Below, piece after piece: positions 37,174 through 45,947 of a stretch of 64,000 nucleotides of DNA. The notes beneath the pieces are model-generated. The model did not search any database, was not told where the DNA came from, and saw only the letters and a list, made by a program, of their open reading frames with translations. The first letter of the stretch is position 1. Each line of letters starts with the position of its first letter. This DNA comes from Halalkalibacter okhensis. GTDB lineage: Bacteria > Bacillota > Bacilli > Bacillales > Bacillaceae_D. A program made the position numbers and the translations under genes. The stretch spans positions 1-64,000 of the forward strand of contig NZ_JRJU01000007.1 in NCBI RefSeq assembly GCF_000787375.1. Direction: 5' to 3'.

Positions 37174-37893
37174 TTATTGTTTGCTATTTAATACTTGCGC
37201 GATATGCATGACTTTAATAGGCTTTCCCTGACGTTCAATTCTTCCGCCAATATTCATCAAACAGCCACAATCGGCTCCAATTAATACTTCTGCTTCCGTT
37301 TCTTCGATATGCTCAATTTTCTCATTGACCATCTGCTCTGAAATCGGCATCATCTTTACTGAAAACGTTCCTCCGAAGCCACAGCATGTCTCTTTATTTG
37401 GAAGACTAGCAAACTCTAATCCTTCTACATTTTTTAATAATTTCATAGGAGCATCCTTTACCCCTAAAAGTCGTGTCATATGGCAAGATGTATGGTAGGT
37501 TGCTTTCTTATTGAAAATAGCTCCAATATCATCTTTCTTTAACACATCTACAAGAAATTGCGTAAATTCAAACGTCTTTGTCGCTAAAGTAACCGCTTTT
37601 TCTTTCCATATTGGATCATCTTCAAACAAATGACTATACTCATGAATCATAGCCCCACAAGAACCCGAGGGAGTCACTACATAGTCCGCATGCTCAAATG
37701 TTCGAATCATATGTTTGGCAACGTCCTTCGTTTCTTTATGATAACCACTGTTATATGCCGGTTGGCCACAGCATGTCTGCGCTTGAGGAAAATCAACGTT
37801 ACAGCCATTTTTCTCAAGAATTTCAATAACATCCTTACCGACACCTGGGTAAAACACATCAGCTAAGCATGTTACAAATAAAGATACTTTCAT
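37174..37893 (-). CDS. lutA: lactate utilisation protein LutA
   Basis: 239 residues with two cysteine-rich CCG domains of the heterodisulphide-reductase type: [11 protein letters not shown] with CGAMIHEYS, and [13 protein letters not shown] with [13 protein letters not shown]. First gene of lutABC. GAGGGGAG lies before the ATG. A perfect palindrome with a GTAAT-c-ATTAC core sits 41-59 bases upstream. In B. subtilis this operon is under LutR and is also lowered by FsrA/Fbp in iron shortage; an FbpA-like gene lies at 44.1 kb here. Confidence 0.94.
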   Translation of the reverse strand: MKVSLFVTCLADVFYPGVGKDVIEILEKNGCNVDFPQAQTCCGQPAYNSGYHKETKDVAKHMIRTFEHADYVVTPSGSCGAMIHEYSHLFEDDPIWKEKAVTLATKTFEFTQFLVDVLKKDDIGAIFNKKATYHTSCHMTRLLGVKDAPMKLLKNVEGLEFASLPNKETCCGFGGTFSVKMMPISEQMVNEKIEHIEETEAEVLIGADCGCLMNIGGRIERQGKPIKVMHIAQVLNSKQ

Positions 37894-37933
37894 TGTTCTC
37901 CCCTCATTTCAGAGATTTAGTGAGGTTATCTAC

Positions 37934-37952
37934 AAAGGTAATCATTACCTTT
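37934..37952. promoter_or_regulatory. perfect palindrome upstream of lutA
   Basis: AAAGGTAAT-C-ATTACCTTT, a 9-1-9 perfect palindrome 41 bases before the lutA start. The core GTAATnATTAC resembles Fur-family 7-1-7 boxes but the outer bases differ from both Fur and Zur consensus. It is a likely operator of unknown partner. Confidence 0.6.
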
Positions 37953-37964
37953 TGCCATAAACCC

Positions 37965-38723
37965 TTACGAGCGAATCATTCGAATTCCTAGACCGTGAAA
38001 TTCTTCAATCTGCTCTTGATCTGTATTAGAATCAGTAATTATTGTATGAATTGCATTGATCGTCCCCACTCGTGAAAAAGCCTGCTTTCCAAACTTTGTG
38101 TGATCTGCTAGCAAATATATTTCATCAGATATGTCAATCATTTTCTGCTTTACTAATGCTTGCATTTCATTTGAATCGCTAATTCCACGTTTCGTGTGTA
38201 TACCTTGGCAAGAAATAAATGCCTTGTTCACATGATAATATTCCAATGCATTATTCGTTTGCGGTCCAACAAATGATAAGGACCTCGGTAACATCGTACC
38301 GCCTACCATAATGACGGATACCTTTTCTCGATTTGCTAACTCCGTTGCAACTTTCATCGAATTCGTTAACACTGTTACGGGAAGGTCAGGTAATCTTTTT
38401 GCCATGTACCAAGCTGTTGTGCTCGCATCTAAAATAATCCGATCATTTACTGATACATACTTAACGGCTTCCTCGGCTACCGCCAACTTTTCTTTCACAT
38501 TTCGTACTTCTCTTTCAAAGTACGGATCTTCAATTTCATTTTCCTTTATGCTAACGGCACCGCCATGACTACGTTGAAGCTTCCCTTCACTTTCGAGCTT
38601 CTCAAGATCACGACGAATCGTCTCTTCTGTTACTTTAAATACCTGACTTAATTCAGAGACACGGATACTGCCTTTTCCATTCACTAATTCTGTAATCTTC
38701 TCATGCCTCTCAGCTACGAGCAT
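37965..38723 (-). CDS. rhaR: DeoR-family regulator of rhamnose genes
   Basis: About 252 residues from the ATG at 38723 (GGGAG 8 nt upstream). N-terminal DeoR helix-turn-helix: RVSELSQVFKVTEETIRRDLEKLESEGKLQRSHGGAV (about 22-58). The DeoRC sensor domain follows with DASTTAWYMAKRLP, VMVGGTMLPRSLSFVGP and LLADHTKFGKQAFS. It lies directly downstream of the rhamnose genes and is the counterpart of B. subtilis RhaR (YulB), though its position in the order differs. Intact while its operon decays. A terminator at 38809-38847 separates it from rhaA, so it must have its own promoter. Confidence 0.85.
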   Translation of the reverse strand: MLVAERHEKITELVNGKGSIRVSELSQVFKVTEETIRRDLEKLESEGKLQRSHGGAVSIKENEIEDPYFEREVRNVKEKLAVAEEAVKYVSVNDRIILDASTTAWYMAKRLPDLPVTVLTNSMKVATELANREKVSVIMVGGTMLPRSLSFVGPQTNNALEYYHVNKAFISCQGIHTKRGISDSNEMQALVKQKMIDISDEIYLLADHTKFGKQAFSRVGTINAIHTIITDSNTDQEQIEEFHGLGIRMIRS

Positions 38724-38808
38724 CTCATCATCTCCCATAATGCTGTTTTCACCATTTGTGTTCTGTATTCGGTATAAATTTTATCATTATTTATATCCAG
38801 AAGTAAAA

Positions 38809-38847
38809 GTGCAGTCAGGCCTTTTTCCATTTCAAGCCTGACTGCAC
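38809..38847 (-). terminator. terminator of the rha genes
   Basis: GTGCAGTCAGGC (38809-38820) and GCCTGACTGCAC (38836-38847) form a perfect 12-bp stem directly after the rhaA stop, followed by TTTTACTT on the minus strand. Confidence 0.85.
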
Positions 38848-38849
38848 CG

Positions 38850-40118
38850 TCAATTAGTTTCGATTCGATAGAACCTTCTCTTCGTATTCGCCACATCGTT
38901 TAACCATTGTTCTTTTACAGGGACATTCATTTGTTCACAGTAGTAGTTCCAGATCGCTCCAAATGGATATGTTTTACATTCTTCTAACAGAGCAAGTCTC
39001 TTTGTATAATCACCATTCTCCTGCATTTCTTTCAGCTGGTCGTTTGGCATGAGCATGGCAAATAATAGGGCTTTCACCATATTGCGCGTCCCAATTGTCC
39101 AAGCTGCAATACGGTTAATGCTTGCATCAAAGAAATCTAAACCTATCATTACTTGATCAAGTGCATCATTTCGAACGATTTCTAGGGCGATTTCTTTTAA
39201 TTCATCATCGAAAGTCACGACATGGTCGCTATCCCATCGAACAGGTCTAGATACATGAAGAGCTAGTTTTTCATTAATTAATAACTTCGCAGAGATTTTA
39301 TTCGATACCATTTCTGTTGGATGATAATGACCTGTATCAAGTAAGCAGAGCTTATTATTTTTTAACGCATAGCTTAAATAAAATTCATGCGAACCGACCA
39401 CAAACGATTCTTAACCAATTCCAAACAACTTGCTTTCTACTGCATCAACGTTATAAGCTTCATCTATATCTACAGCAAAGATCTCATCAAGAGATTCTTT
39501 CAGTCGTTTTCTCGGTGTAAGCCGATCACTAGGAATATCTTTGAATCCATCTGGAATCCAAATATTTGTTAACAAGGAGTTCCTAGTTCCTTTCCAAAAT
39601 ACTCACCGATCTTTCTACTAGCAATACAATGATCAATCCAGTACTTTCGATTCTCTGGATCAGGATGGGTAAGAGTTAATCCGTCAGCTGCTTTTTCATG
39701 TGAGAATTAAGTTGGATTAAAATCTATACCGAGACCATGTTCTTTTGCCCATGCGATCCATTTTTCAAAATGCTTTGGCTCTAATTGATCTCTTTCTACA
39801 ACCTCACCATCTGTCTCAGCATAAATCGCATGTAAGTTAATACGATGCTTACCAGGGATAAGAGATAATGCTTTTTCAAGATCCATACGAAGCTCTTCAG
39901 GAGTTGTTGATTTGCCCGGATAGTTTCCTGTTACATCAATTCCACCTGATAAATCTCCTTTATTAACTTCAAATCCACCAACATCATCACCTTGCCAACA
40001 ATGGACGGAAATAGTAACCCTTTTTCCTTTTCAGCTTTTTAAAAACCTCTTCTACATTAATGCCCCACTGCTCATATTCTTTTTTAGCTAGTTCAAACTG
40101 ATCCTTGACGCTCATCAT
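38850..40118 (-). pseudogene. rhaA: L-rhamnose isomerase, multiply broken
   Basis: A strong ribosome site (GAGGAGG) and start at 40118/40115 (MSVKDQFELAKKEYEQWG) begin a recognisable RhaA, and the frame-corrected product has [37 protein letters not shown] and the intact C-terminal third from 39401. Four lesions interrupt it: a frameshift at about 40018-40020 in a C/T run, an in-frame TAA at 39707-39709 (after NPT), a one-base loss near 39573 (in LGTPCLTNIWIP), and an in-frame TAA at 39411-39413. Frame-corrected length is about 420 codons, normal for the enzyme that turns L-rhamnose into rhamnulose. Two nonsense changes besides indels argue for true decay. Confidence 0.9.
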
Positions 40119-41521
40119 AAGCCTCCTCATTTTCATTATAACTTTTTACGTATTTTTTCACTTCAAAGGATTGGTTGATCATAGTTCTCGCTTCATCAAT
40201 ATCCTGAATTTCACCTAATGCAATCAACTGTGCAATGAGGTTTCCGATCGCGGTTGCTTCGACTGGACCGGCGTAAACGTCTTTGTCCGTAACTTCTGCA
40301 ATTAATTGATTAAGGAGTTCATTTTGACAACCGCCACCTATAACATTAATGCTGCTAAATTCTTTTTCGAAAATGTCCTCGATTTCTTCTACCGCTTTTT
40401 TGTAGCTACTCGCAAGACTTTCAAACACACATTTAGCCACTTCGCCTGGCAGTTTGGGAACTTGTTGCCCGGTCCCCCTACAATAATTTTGAATTTCTTA
40501 AATTAGAGTGTCTGGTTTTAAAAACCTCTGATCATCCACGTTCACCGTTGAAGTAAATGATGTCACATTACGAGACAATTCAACTAATTCAGCAAAAGAA
40601 TATTTATTATGATAGTTACGTCTTACTTCCTGAATCATCCACAGACCCATAATATTTTTTAAGAAACGAAATTGATAATCCATTCCACCTTCATTTGTGA
40701 AATTGTAATCTAACGCTTTTGTTACACAGATTGGAAAATAATTTTCGATACCTATCAAAGACCAAGTACCAGAACTAATGTAGATCGTGTCCTCTACTTT
40801 TGGAACAGCTAGTACTGCTGAACCTGTATCATGCGTTGCCGGAAGAATTACATTTAAATCAAAGCCGAATTCTTCAACTAACTCTTCTCTCAAACTACCG
40901 AGTGTCTCCTTTGGCACTTTGACTTCTTGAAACATATCGAAATTTAACCCTAATGTATGGATGATTTCTTTATCCCATTTCTTCGTAAAAGCATTGATTA
41001 ATTGAGTCGAAGTCGCATTGGTGTACTCATTCGCTTTTTCGCCAGTTAGTAAAAAATGTAGAACGATTTTGCTTTTTCTAGCACTTCAGAATGCTGCTTC
41101 TTTAATGCATACAATTGGTAGATCGTATTGAATTTTTGAAATTGAATTCCAGTCTCTAAATACAAACGTTCTTTCATCAGTAATTCTGTTACTTCCTCCA
41201 TGAGCCCATCCGTCCTAGGATCACGGTAGGAAACAGCATCCGTAAATGGTTGGTCATTTTCATCCAATAAAACAAAATCAACTGCCCATGTATCGATCCC
41301 AATACTAACAGGTCTAACCCCTAAGTCATTGCATTTTTAATGCCCGTCTTTATTTCTGCAAACAGCGCTTCAATATCCCAACAAAAGTGCCCATTTTTTT
41401 CAATAATGCGATTATCAAAACGATGTATCTCCTTCAAATGTATTTGACCTTCATTTAGGTCTCAAAGAATAAGCCTTCCACTTGAAGCTCCAATATCAAC
41501 AGCCAAGCTATACTTCTTCAT
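40093..41521 (-). pseudogene. rhaB: L-rhamnulokinase, multiply broken
   Basis: The start at 41521 gives MKKYSLAVDIGASSGRLIL, the FGGY-kinase phosphate-1 motif, then an in-frame TGA at codon 20 (41462-41464). Further damage: a frameshift near 41325-41332, a deletion near 41046-41060 that removes about six residues and shifts frame before FLLTGEKANEY, and an in-frame TAA at 40498-40500. Pieces between are well conserved, including SIGIDTWAVDFVLL, ATHDTGSAVLAVP, YISSGTWSLIG and INVIGGGCQNELLNQL. The reading frame ends 26 bases inside the rhaA start. The enzyme would phosphorylate rhamnulose. Confidence 0.9.
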
Positions 41522-41538
41522 CCGGCACCTCCTAAAAG

Positions 41539-41552
41539 CGTAAGCGCTTCCT
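41539..41552. promoter_or_regulatory. candidate cre site between rhaEW and rhaB
   Basis: CGTAAGCGCTTCCT matches the CcpA consensus TGWAARCGYTWNCW except at the first base. It lies 18 bases upstream of the rhaB start. Confidence 0.6.
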
Positions 41553-41620
41553 TACACTCTTACATAAAACATCCAACCCCAGTTTTTAGCAACTTACTAC
41601 CAGGGTCAGAATTTAATAGA

Positions 41621-43690
41621 TTAACGGGTGAATGCGGCAGGCACACCACCGTCAACTGTAATCATACAACCTGTTGTCTTCACTGCTTTTGACGATGAGA
41701 AGAATAAAATAGATTCAGCAATATCTTTTGGATAAATATTTTCAAGTAACGTCGTACGCTTACGATAGTGTTCTTCTAATTGATCTGGCTCAATTCCATA
41801 GGCGGCTGCACGTTCTTCACGCCAACTCGATCCCCAAATTGCCGAACCTTGAAGAACTGCATCTGGAAGAACAGAGTTCACACGGATTCCAAACTCTCCA
41901 CCTTCAGCCGCAATACATCTTGCTAGATGTGTCTCAAGCGCTTTAACTGAACTATATGCAGACGCATTCTTCCCAGCATAGACAGAGTTTTTTGATCCGA
42001 TAAAGACCATGCTTCCACCTAATGCTTGATCTTTCATTAGTTTGAATGCTTCGCGGGCAACTAGGAAATACCCTGTTCCAAGTACATTCATATTTAAGTT
42101 CCATTCCTTTAGTGTTGTTTCATCAAACGGACTTGAGGTTGCAAGACCAGCATTATTAACAATAATATCGACACCACCGTACGTAAGTGCAGCTTGTTCA
42201 AATGCAGCTTGAACTTGCTCTTCACTTGTTACATCCATCTTTACCGCAATAGCTCGGCTTTCCCCGTATTGCTCATTAATGTCTGCAGCAACTTTCTTTG
42301 CACCTTCAAGGTTTAAATCTGCAAGAACAACATGAGCTCCTTCTGCTACAAACTGACGGCACGTTTCACTTCCAATTCCACCTGCTCCTCCTGTGACAAA
42401 TGCTACTTTTCTAGAAAATTCTGCTTCTTTTGGAGCTAATGATAGTTTGTAAAGCTCAAGCGGCCAGTACTCAATATTATAAGATTCATTTTCATTTAAA
42501 GACACAAAGTTTCCAAGAGTTGTCGAACCTTTCATAACCGCAATGGCACGATGGTAAAGAGCACCACTAACGTTGGCCATTGTCGCATTTTTACCAGAAT
42601 TCACCATCCCAATTCCAGGAATTAAAATTATTCGTGGTGCTGGCTCGAACATAACATCACCTTCATTTTTGTTACGTTCAAAATACGCCTTATACTCTTC
42701 TTTAAATGTCTCAACACCTGTCTTAATTCCTTCCACCAATTGATCAACATCCTTTGTTGAAGGATCCCAATCTATATATAACGGCTTCATCTTTGTGTGT
42801 ACTAAGTGATCCGGACAAGCGGCCCCCACTTGTGAAAGTTCAGAAGCATCTATGCTATTAACAAACTCTAGTACATCCTCTGCATGATCGTATGTTAAAA
42901 GCATTTTCTTTTCATCACTTACCGCTCCACGAATGACTGGCATCACTTTCGCTAAAATACTCTTTTGATCTTCTACAGTTAATGAGTCATATTTCTTGCC
43001 ACCAAATGTAGCGTTTTCATCAACACGTGCGTTAATATATTCTTCCGCTTCATTAATTACGGAAATCGTTTTGTCATAACTCTCTTTAGCCGTTTCACCC
43101 CATACTACTAAACCGTGCTTTTCCATTAAAACAAGATCTGCATTTGGGTTATTCTGAACACCTTCAGCAATCATTTTCGAGAGTGTAAATCCTGGTCGTA
43201 CGTACGGAACCCAAACGAAACGGTCACCAAAAATTTCTTTAGCAATCTCTTTTCCGTTATCTGCACAACAAATGCTGATGATCGCATCTGGATGTGTGTG
43301 GTCGACATGATTAAATGGTAGGAAAGCATGAAGCAATGTTTCAATCGAAGCACGTGGATGTTTGCTATCAATCATACAATGACCCAAGTATTCTACCATT
43401 TCTTCATCAGACATTTCATCACGTTCGATTAATGGACGAATATCTTCTAAATTTAAGCCTGTGAAATTCTTTGCTTGCATGGTCGCAAGGTCAGACCCGC
43501 TCCCCTTTACCCACATTACTTCAATATCGCGGCCACGGAAATCTTTTTCAATCGTTTTCATTGATGTGTTCCCACCGCCCCAGTTACAAACGGCACGATC
43601 TGATCCTATTAAATTAGAACGATATACAAGTTCACTAAGTCCAGCAGTTAATGTAGTAGCTTTTTCTTCATTCCATAAATTCTGTACCAT
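41621..43690 (-). CDS. rhaEW: bifunctional rhamnulose-1-phosphate aldolase/lactaldehyde dehydrogenase
   Basis: About 689 residues from the ATG at 43690 (GGAGG 5 nt upstream; the frame extends to 43738 without a good site). The N-terminal two thirds are a class II aldolase with HCMIDSKHPRASIETLLHAFLPFNHVDHTHPDA supplying zinc histidines. The C-terminal third is a short-chain dehydrogenase: TGGAGGIGSETCRQF for NAD binding, NNAG, and a YSSVK catalytic Tyr-Lys. It matches YuxG/RhaEW of B. subtilis. Intact, yet the two upstream steps of the pathway (rhaA, rhaB) are broken. No rhamnose mutarotase gene is present in this cluster. Confidence 0.93.
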   Translation of the reverse strand: MVQNLWNEEKATTLTAGLSELVYRSNLIGSDRAVCNWGGGNTSMKTIEKDFRGRDIEVMWVKGSGSDLATMQAKNFTGLNLEDIRPLIERDEMSDEEMVEYLGHCMIDSKHPRASIETLLHAFLPFNHVDHTHPDAIISICCADNGKEIAKEIFGDRFVWVPYVRPGFTLSKMIAEGVQNNPNADLVLMEKHGLVVWGETAKESYDKTISVINEAEEYINARVDENATFGGKKYDSLTVEDQKSILAKVMPVIRGAVSDEKKMLLTYDHAEDVLEFVNSIDASELSQVGAACPDHLVHTKMKPLYIDWDPSTKDVDQLVEGIKTGVETFKEEYKAYFERNKNEGDVMFEPAPRIILIPGIGMVNSGKNATMANVSGALYHRAIAVMKGSTTLGNFVSLNENESYNIEYWPLELYKLSLAPKEAEFSRKVAFVTGGAGGIGSETCRQFVAEGAHVVLADLNLEGAKKVAADINEQYGESRAIAVKMDVTSEEQVQAAFEQAALTYGGVDIIVNNAGLATSSPFDETTLKEWNLNMNVLGTGYFLVAREAFKLMKDQALGGSMVFIGSKNSVYAGKNASAYSSVKALETHLARCIAAEGGEFGIRVNSVLPDAVLQGSAIWGSSWREERAAAYGIEPDQLEEHYRKRTTLLENIYPKDIAESILFFSSSKAVKTTGCMITVDGGVPAAFTR

Positions 43691-43838
43691 AATTACCTCC
43701 GGCGAAATCTTTATTTTCTTCTGAAATAAATATAACACCTTTGTTTTCTTTTGTATATACTTTTGTTTTGTTTTGTTATTTGGATTTTAAAAGAAAAGCA
43801 AGCTAGTCCTTTAGAGCTTACAAAAACAAAGAACTTCA

Positions 43839-43871
43839 CTATAAATAAACATTTGTGTCATCATCATACAT
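43839..43871 (-). CDS. ten-codon mini-ORF upstream of rhaEW (possible leader peptide)
   Basis: AAAAAGGAGG lies 5 nt before ATG at 43871, then nine codons and TAG: Met-Tyr-Asp-Asp-Asp-Thr-Asn-Val-Tyr-Leu. The ribosome site is excellent for a position 150 bases before the next gene. It might be a leader peptide, a small protein, or the start of a lost gene. No function is proposed. Confidence 0.35.
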   Translation of the reverse strand: MYDDDTNVYL

Positions 43872-43979
43872 GACCGCCTCCTTTTTATGATTTATTTGTT
43901 TTTGTTTGTGTTTTTTTCGGTTTAAATTAACCAAAACTATTAACTAAATATTTTGTTTTAATTTGACAAAAAAGCTAAG

Positions 43980-44012
43980 AAAGTCTGTACCTATTATATA
44001 AGTACAGACTTT
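43980..44012 (-). terminator. terminator of the fbpA-like gene
   Basis: AAAGTCTGTAC (43980-43990) and GTACAGACTTT (44002-44012) form a perfect 11-bp stem; an A run at 43966-43972 follows on the downstream side. Confidence 0.78.
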
Positions 44013-44087
44013 TGCGAGTTATATATCATATAAAGTAACAATCGAGGTGCATTTACTTACTAGAGGCTATAACTCTACTCATTATTA

Positions 44088-44240
44088 TTAAACCTTCTCA
44101 CTGACTCTACTATATTCACTTTCCAATTCACTTAAAGTTAATTCGTATAATTGACGATTATCAGATGATTTATAAGCTCGCTTGTTTAATAACTGTTGAA
44201 TAATCTGTTCTTTGCGATCTAGCTTCAACGCATCGTCCAT
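44088..44240 (-). CDS. fbpA: Fur-regulated basic protein A family (FbpA-like)
   Basis: 50 residues from the ATG at 44240, which has AAAAGGAGG 7 nt upstream; an in-frame extension to 44282 is not supported. The core DNRQLYELTLSELESEYSRV (20 residues) is the FbpA family signature. In B. subtilis the small Fbp proteins are made in iron shortage and assist the FsrA small RNA in turning down iron-using targets, among them lutABC. A perfect Fur 7-1-7 box sits inside the promoter spacer, which strongly supports the call. Whether FsrA exists here cannot be seen in this window. Confidence 0.87.
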   Translation of the reverse strand: MDDALKLDRKEQIIQQLLNKRAYKSSDNRQLYELTLSELESEYSRVSEKV

Positions 44241-44305
44241 CCTATCTTTCCTCCTTTTAGGAAAACAATTCCTACCCTTCATCTTCCCAACGTTACATTA
44301 ACACC

Positions 44306-44335
44306 ATAATAATTGATAATGATTATCAAAGTCAA
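44306..44335 (-). promoter_or_regulatory. promoter of the fbpA-like gene
   Basis: Minus strand -35 TTGACT (44330-44335) and -10 TATTAT (44306-44311) with an 18-bp spacer occupied by the Fur box. Confidence 0.78.
44313..44329. promoter_or_regulatory. Fur box
   Basis: TTGATAAT-G-ATTATCAA, a perfect 8-1-8 palindrome containing the Bacillus Fur 7-1-7 consensus TGATAATnATTATCA. It lies between -35 and -10 of the fbpA-like promoter. Confidence 0.92.
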
Positions 44336-44389
44336 TAGTCGAAAGGAAGGTTTTGTAAATAGTATGTCCAATGGTTTTCATATGCAAAA

Positions 44390-44440
44390 TAAGCCGTAAT
44401 AACCAATTTCAGTTATGAACAAACTGGTTACTACGGCTTA
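44390..44440 (-). terminator. terminator of the Zur-controlled transporter operon
   Basis: TAAGCCGTA..TAACCA pairs with TGGTTA..TACGGCTTA around an AT-rich loop, about 117 bases past the MATE gene stop. Long but well paired. Confidence 0.7.
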
Positions 44441-44556
44441 CATTTAATTTAACCTAATGATACCCATGCGCCCCCGATTCTTCTTGTAATGTTTGCAGTT
44501 TTTTTAAACACAAAAAGACGCAACGATTAAAGTATACGTCTAAAAGTAGATATTAA

Positions 44557-45903
44557 TTAAAAATGACTTCGAGATAACTTTGGTACATACAACGATAAAA
44601 AGAAAGAACGAGCCAAGCTAAACAAAACAAAAGCTAGCCAAATTCCATGTTGCTGATAAAGAGGGACAAATAACCAAATAGCTACCAAAAATATGCTCAA
44701 GGCTATCGCTATCGAATCTCTAATCGATTTTGCCTCTGTTGCACCTGAAAAAATCCCCTCCAATTGCAGGCCCCAAAAACCAACAAATGGAAAAATGAGC
44801 AACCATATCAAGAGATCGCTAGCCACCATTCTTACATCTACTATCGTAGTGAAAAATGAGATGATTTCTGGACCTAATAAGAAAATAAAGAAAAATAATA
44901 GAAAAGCCGATACAAAACCCCATTGTGCAGATAATACATACGCACGCTTATAAAGGGACAGACTCCCTCCTCCTATTGCTCGCCCAACAAGGATACTTGA
45001 AGCATTCGCAAACCCACCAAATAAATAGGCCATAATATAATGAATTTGCAATAAAATAGCATTGGCTGCTAACGTGACTTCGCCCATGTTAGCACCTTTT
45101 GCAGTAAAAACTCCAGTCATTATTAATAAACATACCGTTCGTAAAAATAAGTCTCTATTTACTTTTAACATCTTAATCACTTGTGTAGACTGCAGGATCA
45201 TTTGCATGTTAATTTGAGCAATCTTTTCTCTATTTGCATAGACAATAAACCAAGCTCCCAATATAACAGCACTGACTTCAGATATTAAAGTGGCATACGC
45301 TACTCCGCTAACCCCCATCCCTAATCCTAGAACAAATACGATATCTAAAATAATATTTAATACATTCATCGTTATTTGGGTCGCTAAAGCTAATCGAACC
45401 TTCCCCATTCCAATGAGCCAACCAATCATTACATAGCTTAATAAAATAAATGGTGCACTCCAAATTCGAATCGAGAAATAGGTAGCGGCAAATCCAGACA
45501 CGTTTTCGCTACCACCAAGTAAACGCAATGCTAATTGTAAAATAGGTTGCTGCAAAAGGATAAATATCAACCCAAAAAGCACGGCCATGATCATGGGTCG
45601 TAAAAAGGATAAGAGAATCTCATTTTGATCTTTTGCTCCTTCTGCCTGAGCAGTGAACCCACTTGTACTTACACGAAGAAAGCCAAGAAGCCAATACATC
45701 GTATTAAAAATGACGGCTCCTATCGCTACTCCACCGAGCGAAGCAGGATCAGGAATTTGTCCAACTACAGCCGTGTCAACTGCACCGAGTATCGGCGTTG
45801 AGATACCAGAGATAATAAGAGGGACCGCCAATACTAAATACTCTTTATGAGTGAACGTCTTTGTTTTCTTTCCTTCTAATGATGAAGATGTTGCTAGGTT
45901 CAT
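44557..45903 (-). CDS. MATE-family exporter, last gene of the Zur-controlled operon
   Basis: About 448 residues from the ATG at 45903 (AAGGAG 6 nt upstream); ATG 45924 is the alternative. Twelve helices. The DinF-like MATE pattern is plain: VPLIISGISTPILGAVDTAVVGQI in helix 1, LGFLRVSTSGFTAQAEGA after helix 2, and IHYIMAYLFGGFANASSILVGRA in helix 7. It lies 44 bases after the last ABC gene on the same strand, with no terminator between. In staphylopine-type systems an exporter of the MFS family accompanies the importer; here a MATE protein takes that place, so export of a metallophore is a reasonable inference but unproven. Confidence 0.87.
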   Translation of the reverse strand: MNLATSSSLEGKKTKTFTHKEYLVLAVPLIISGISTPILGAVDTAVVGQIPDPASLGGVAIGAVIFNTMYWLLGFLRVSTSGFTAQAEGAKDQNEILLSFLRPMIMAVLFGLIFILLQQPILQLALRLLGGSENVSGFAATYFSIRIWSAPFILLSYVMIGWLIGMGKVRLALATQITMNVLNIILDIVFVLGLGMGVSGVAYATLISEVSAVILGAWFIVYANREKIAQINMQMILQSTQVIKMLKVNRDLFLRTVCLLIMTGVFTAKGANMGEVTLAANAILLQIHYIMAYLFGGFANASSILVGRAIGGGSLSLYKRAYVLSAQWGFVSAFLLFFFIFLLGPEIISFFTTIVDVRMVASDLLIWLLIFPFVGFWGLQLEGIFSGATEAKSIRDSIAIALSIFLVAIWLFVPLYQQHGIWLAFVLFSLARSFFLSLYVPKLSRSHF

Positions 45904-45947
45904 ATATTTCTCCTTTTCCTTCATTCATCCCTTACATTCGCTTTATT

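Larger units (their letters stand above)
43691..44087. other. 397-base region with A/C-rich repeats, a mini-ORF and a terminator
   Basis: The minus strand carries two ACAAAAC-type clusters (43742-43777 and 43890-43916) of the kind bound by DeoR proteins, candidate RhaR operators. It also holds a ten-codon ORF at 43839-43871 with a strong ribosome site and the FbpA-like gene's terminator at 43980-44012. Confidence 0.55.

Noticed and set aside
38714-38896. 60-codon minus-strand frame between rhaA and rhaR
   Set aside because: It covers the terminator at 38809-38847 and the end of rhaA and lacks a ribosome site.
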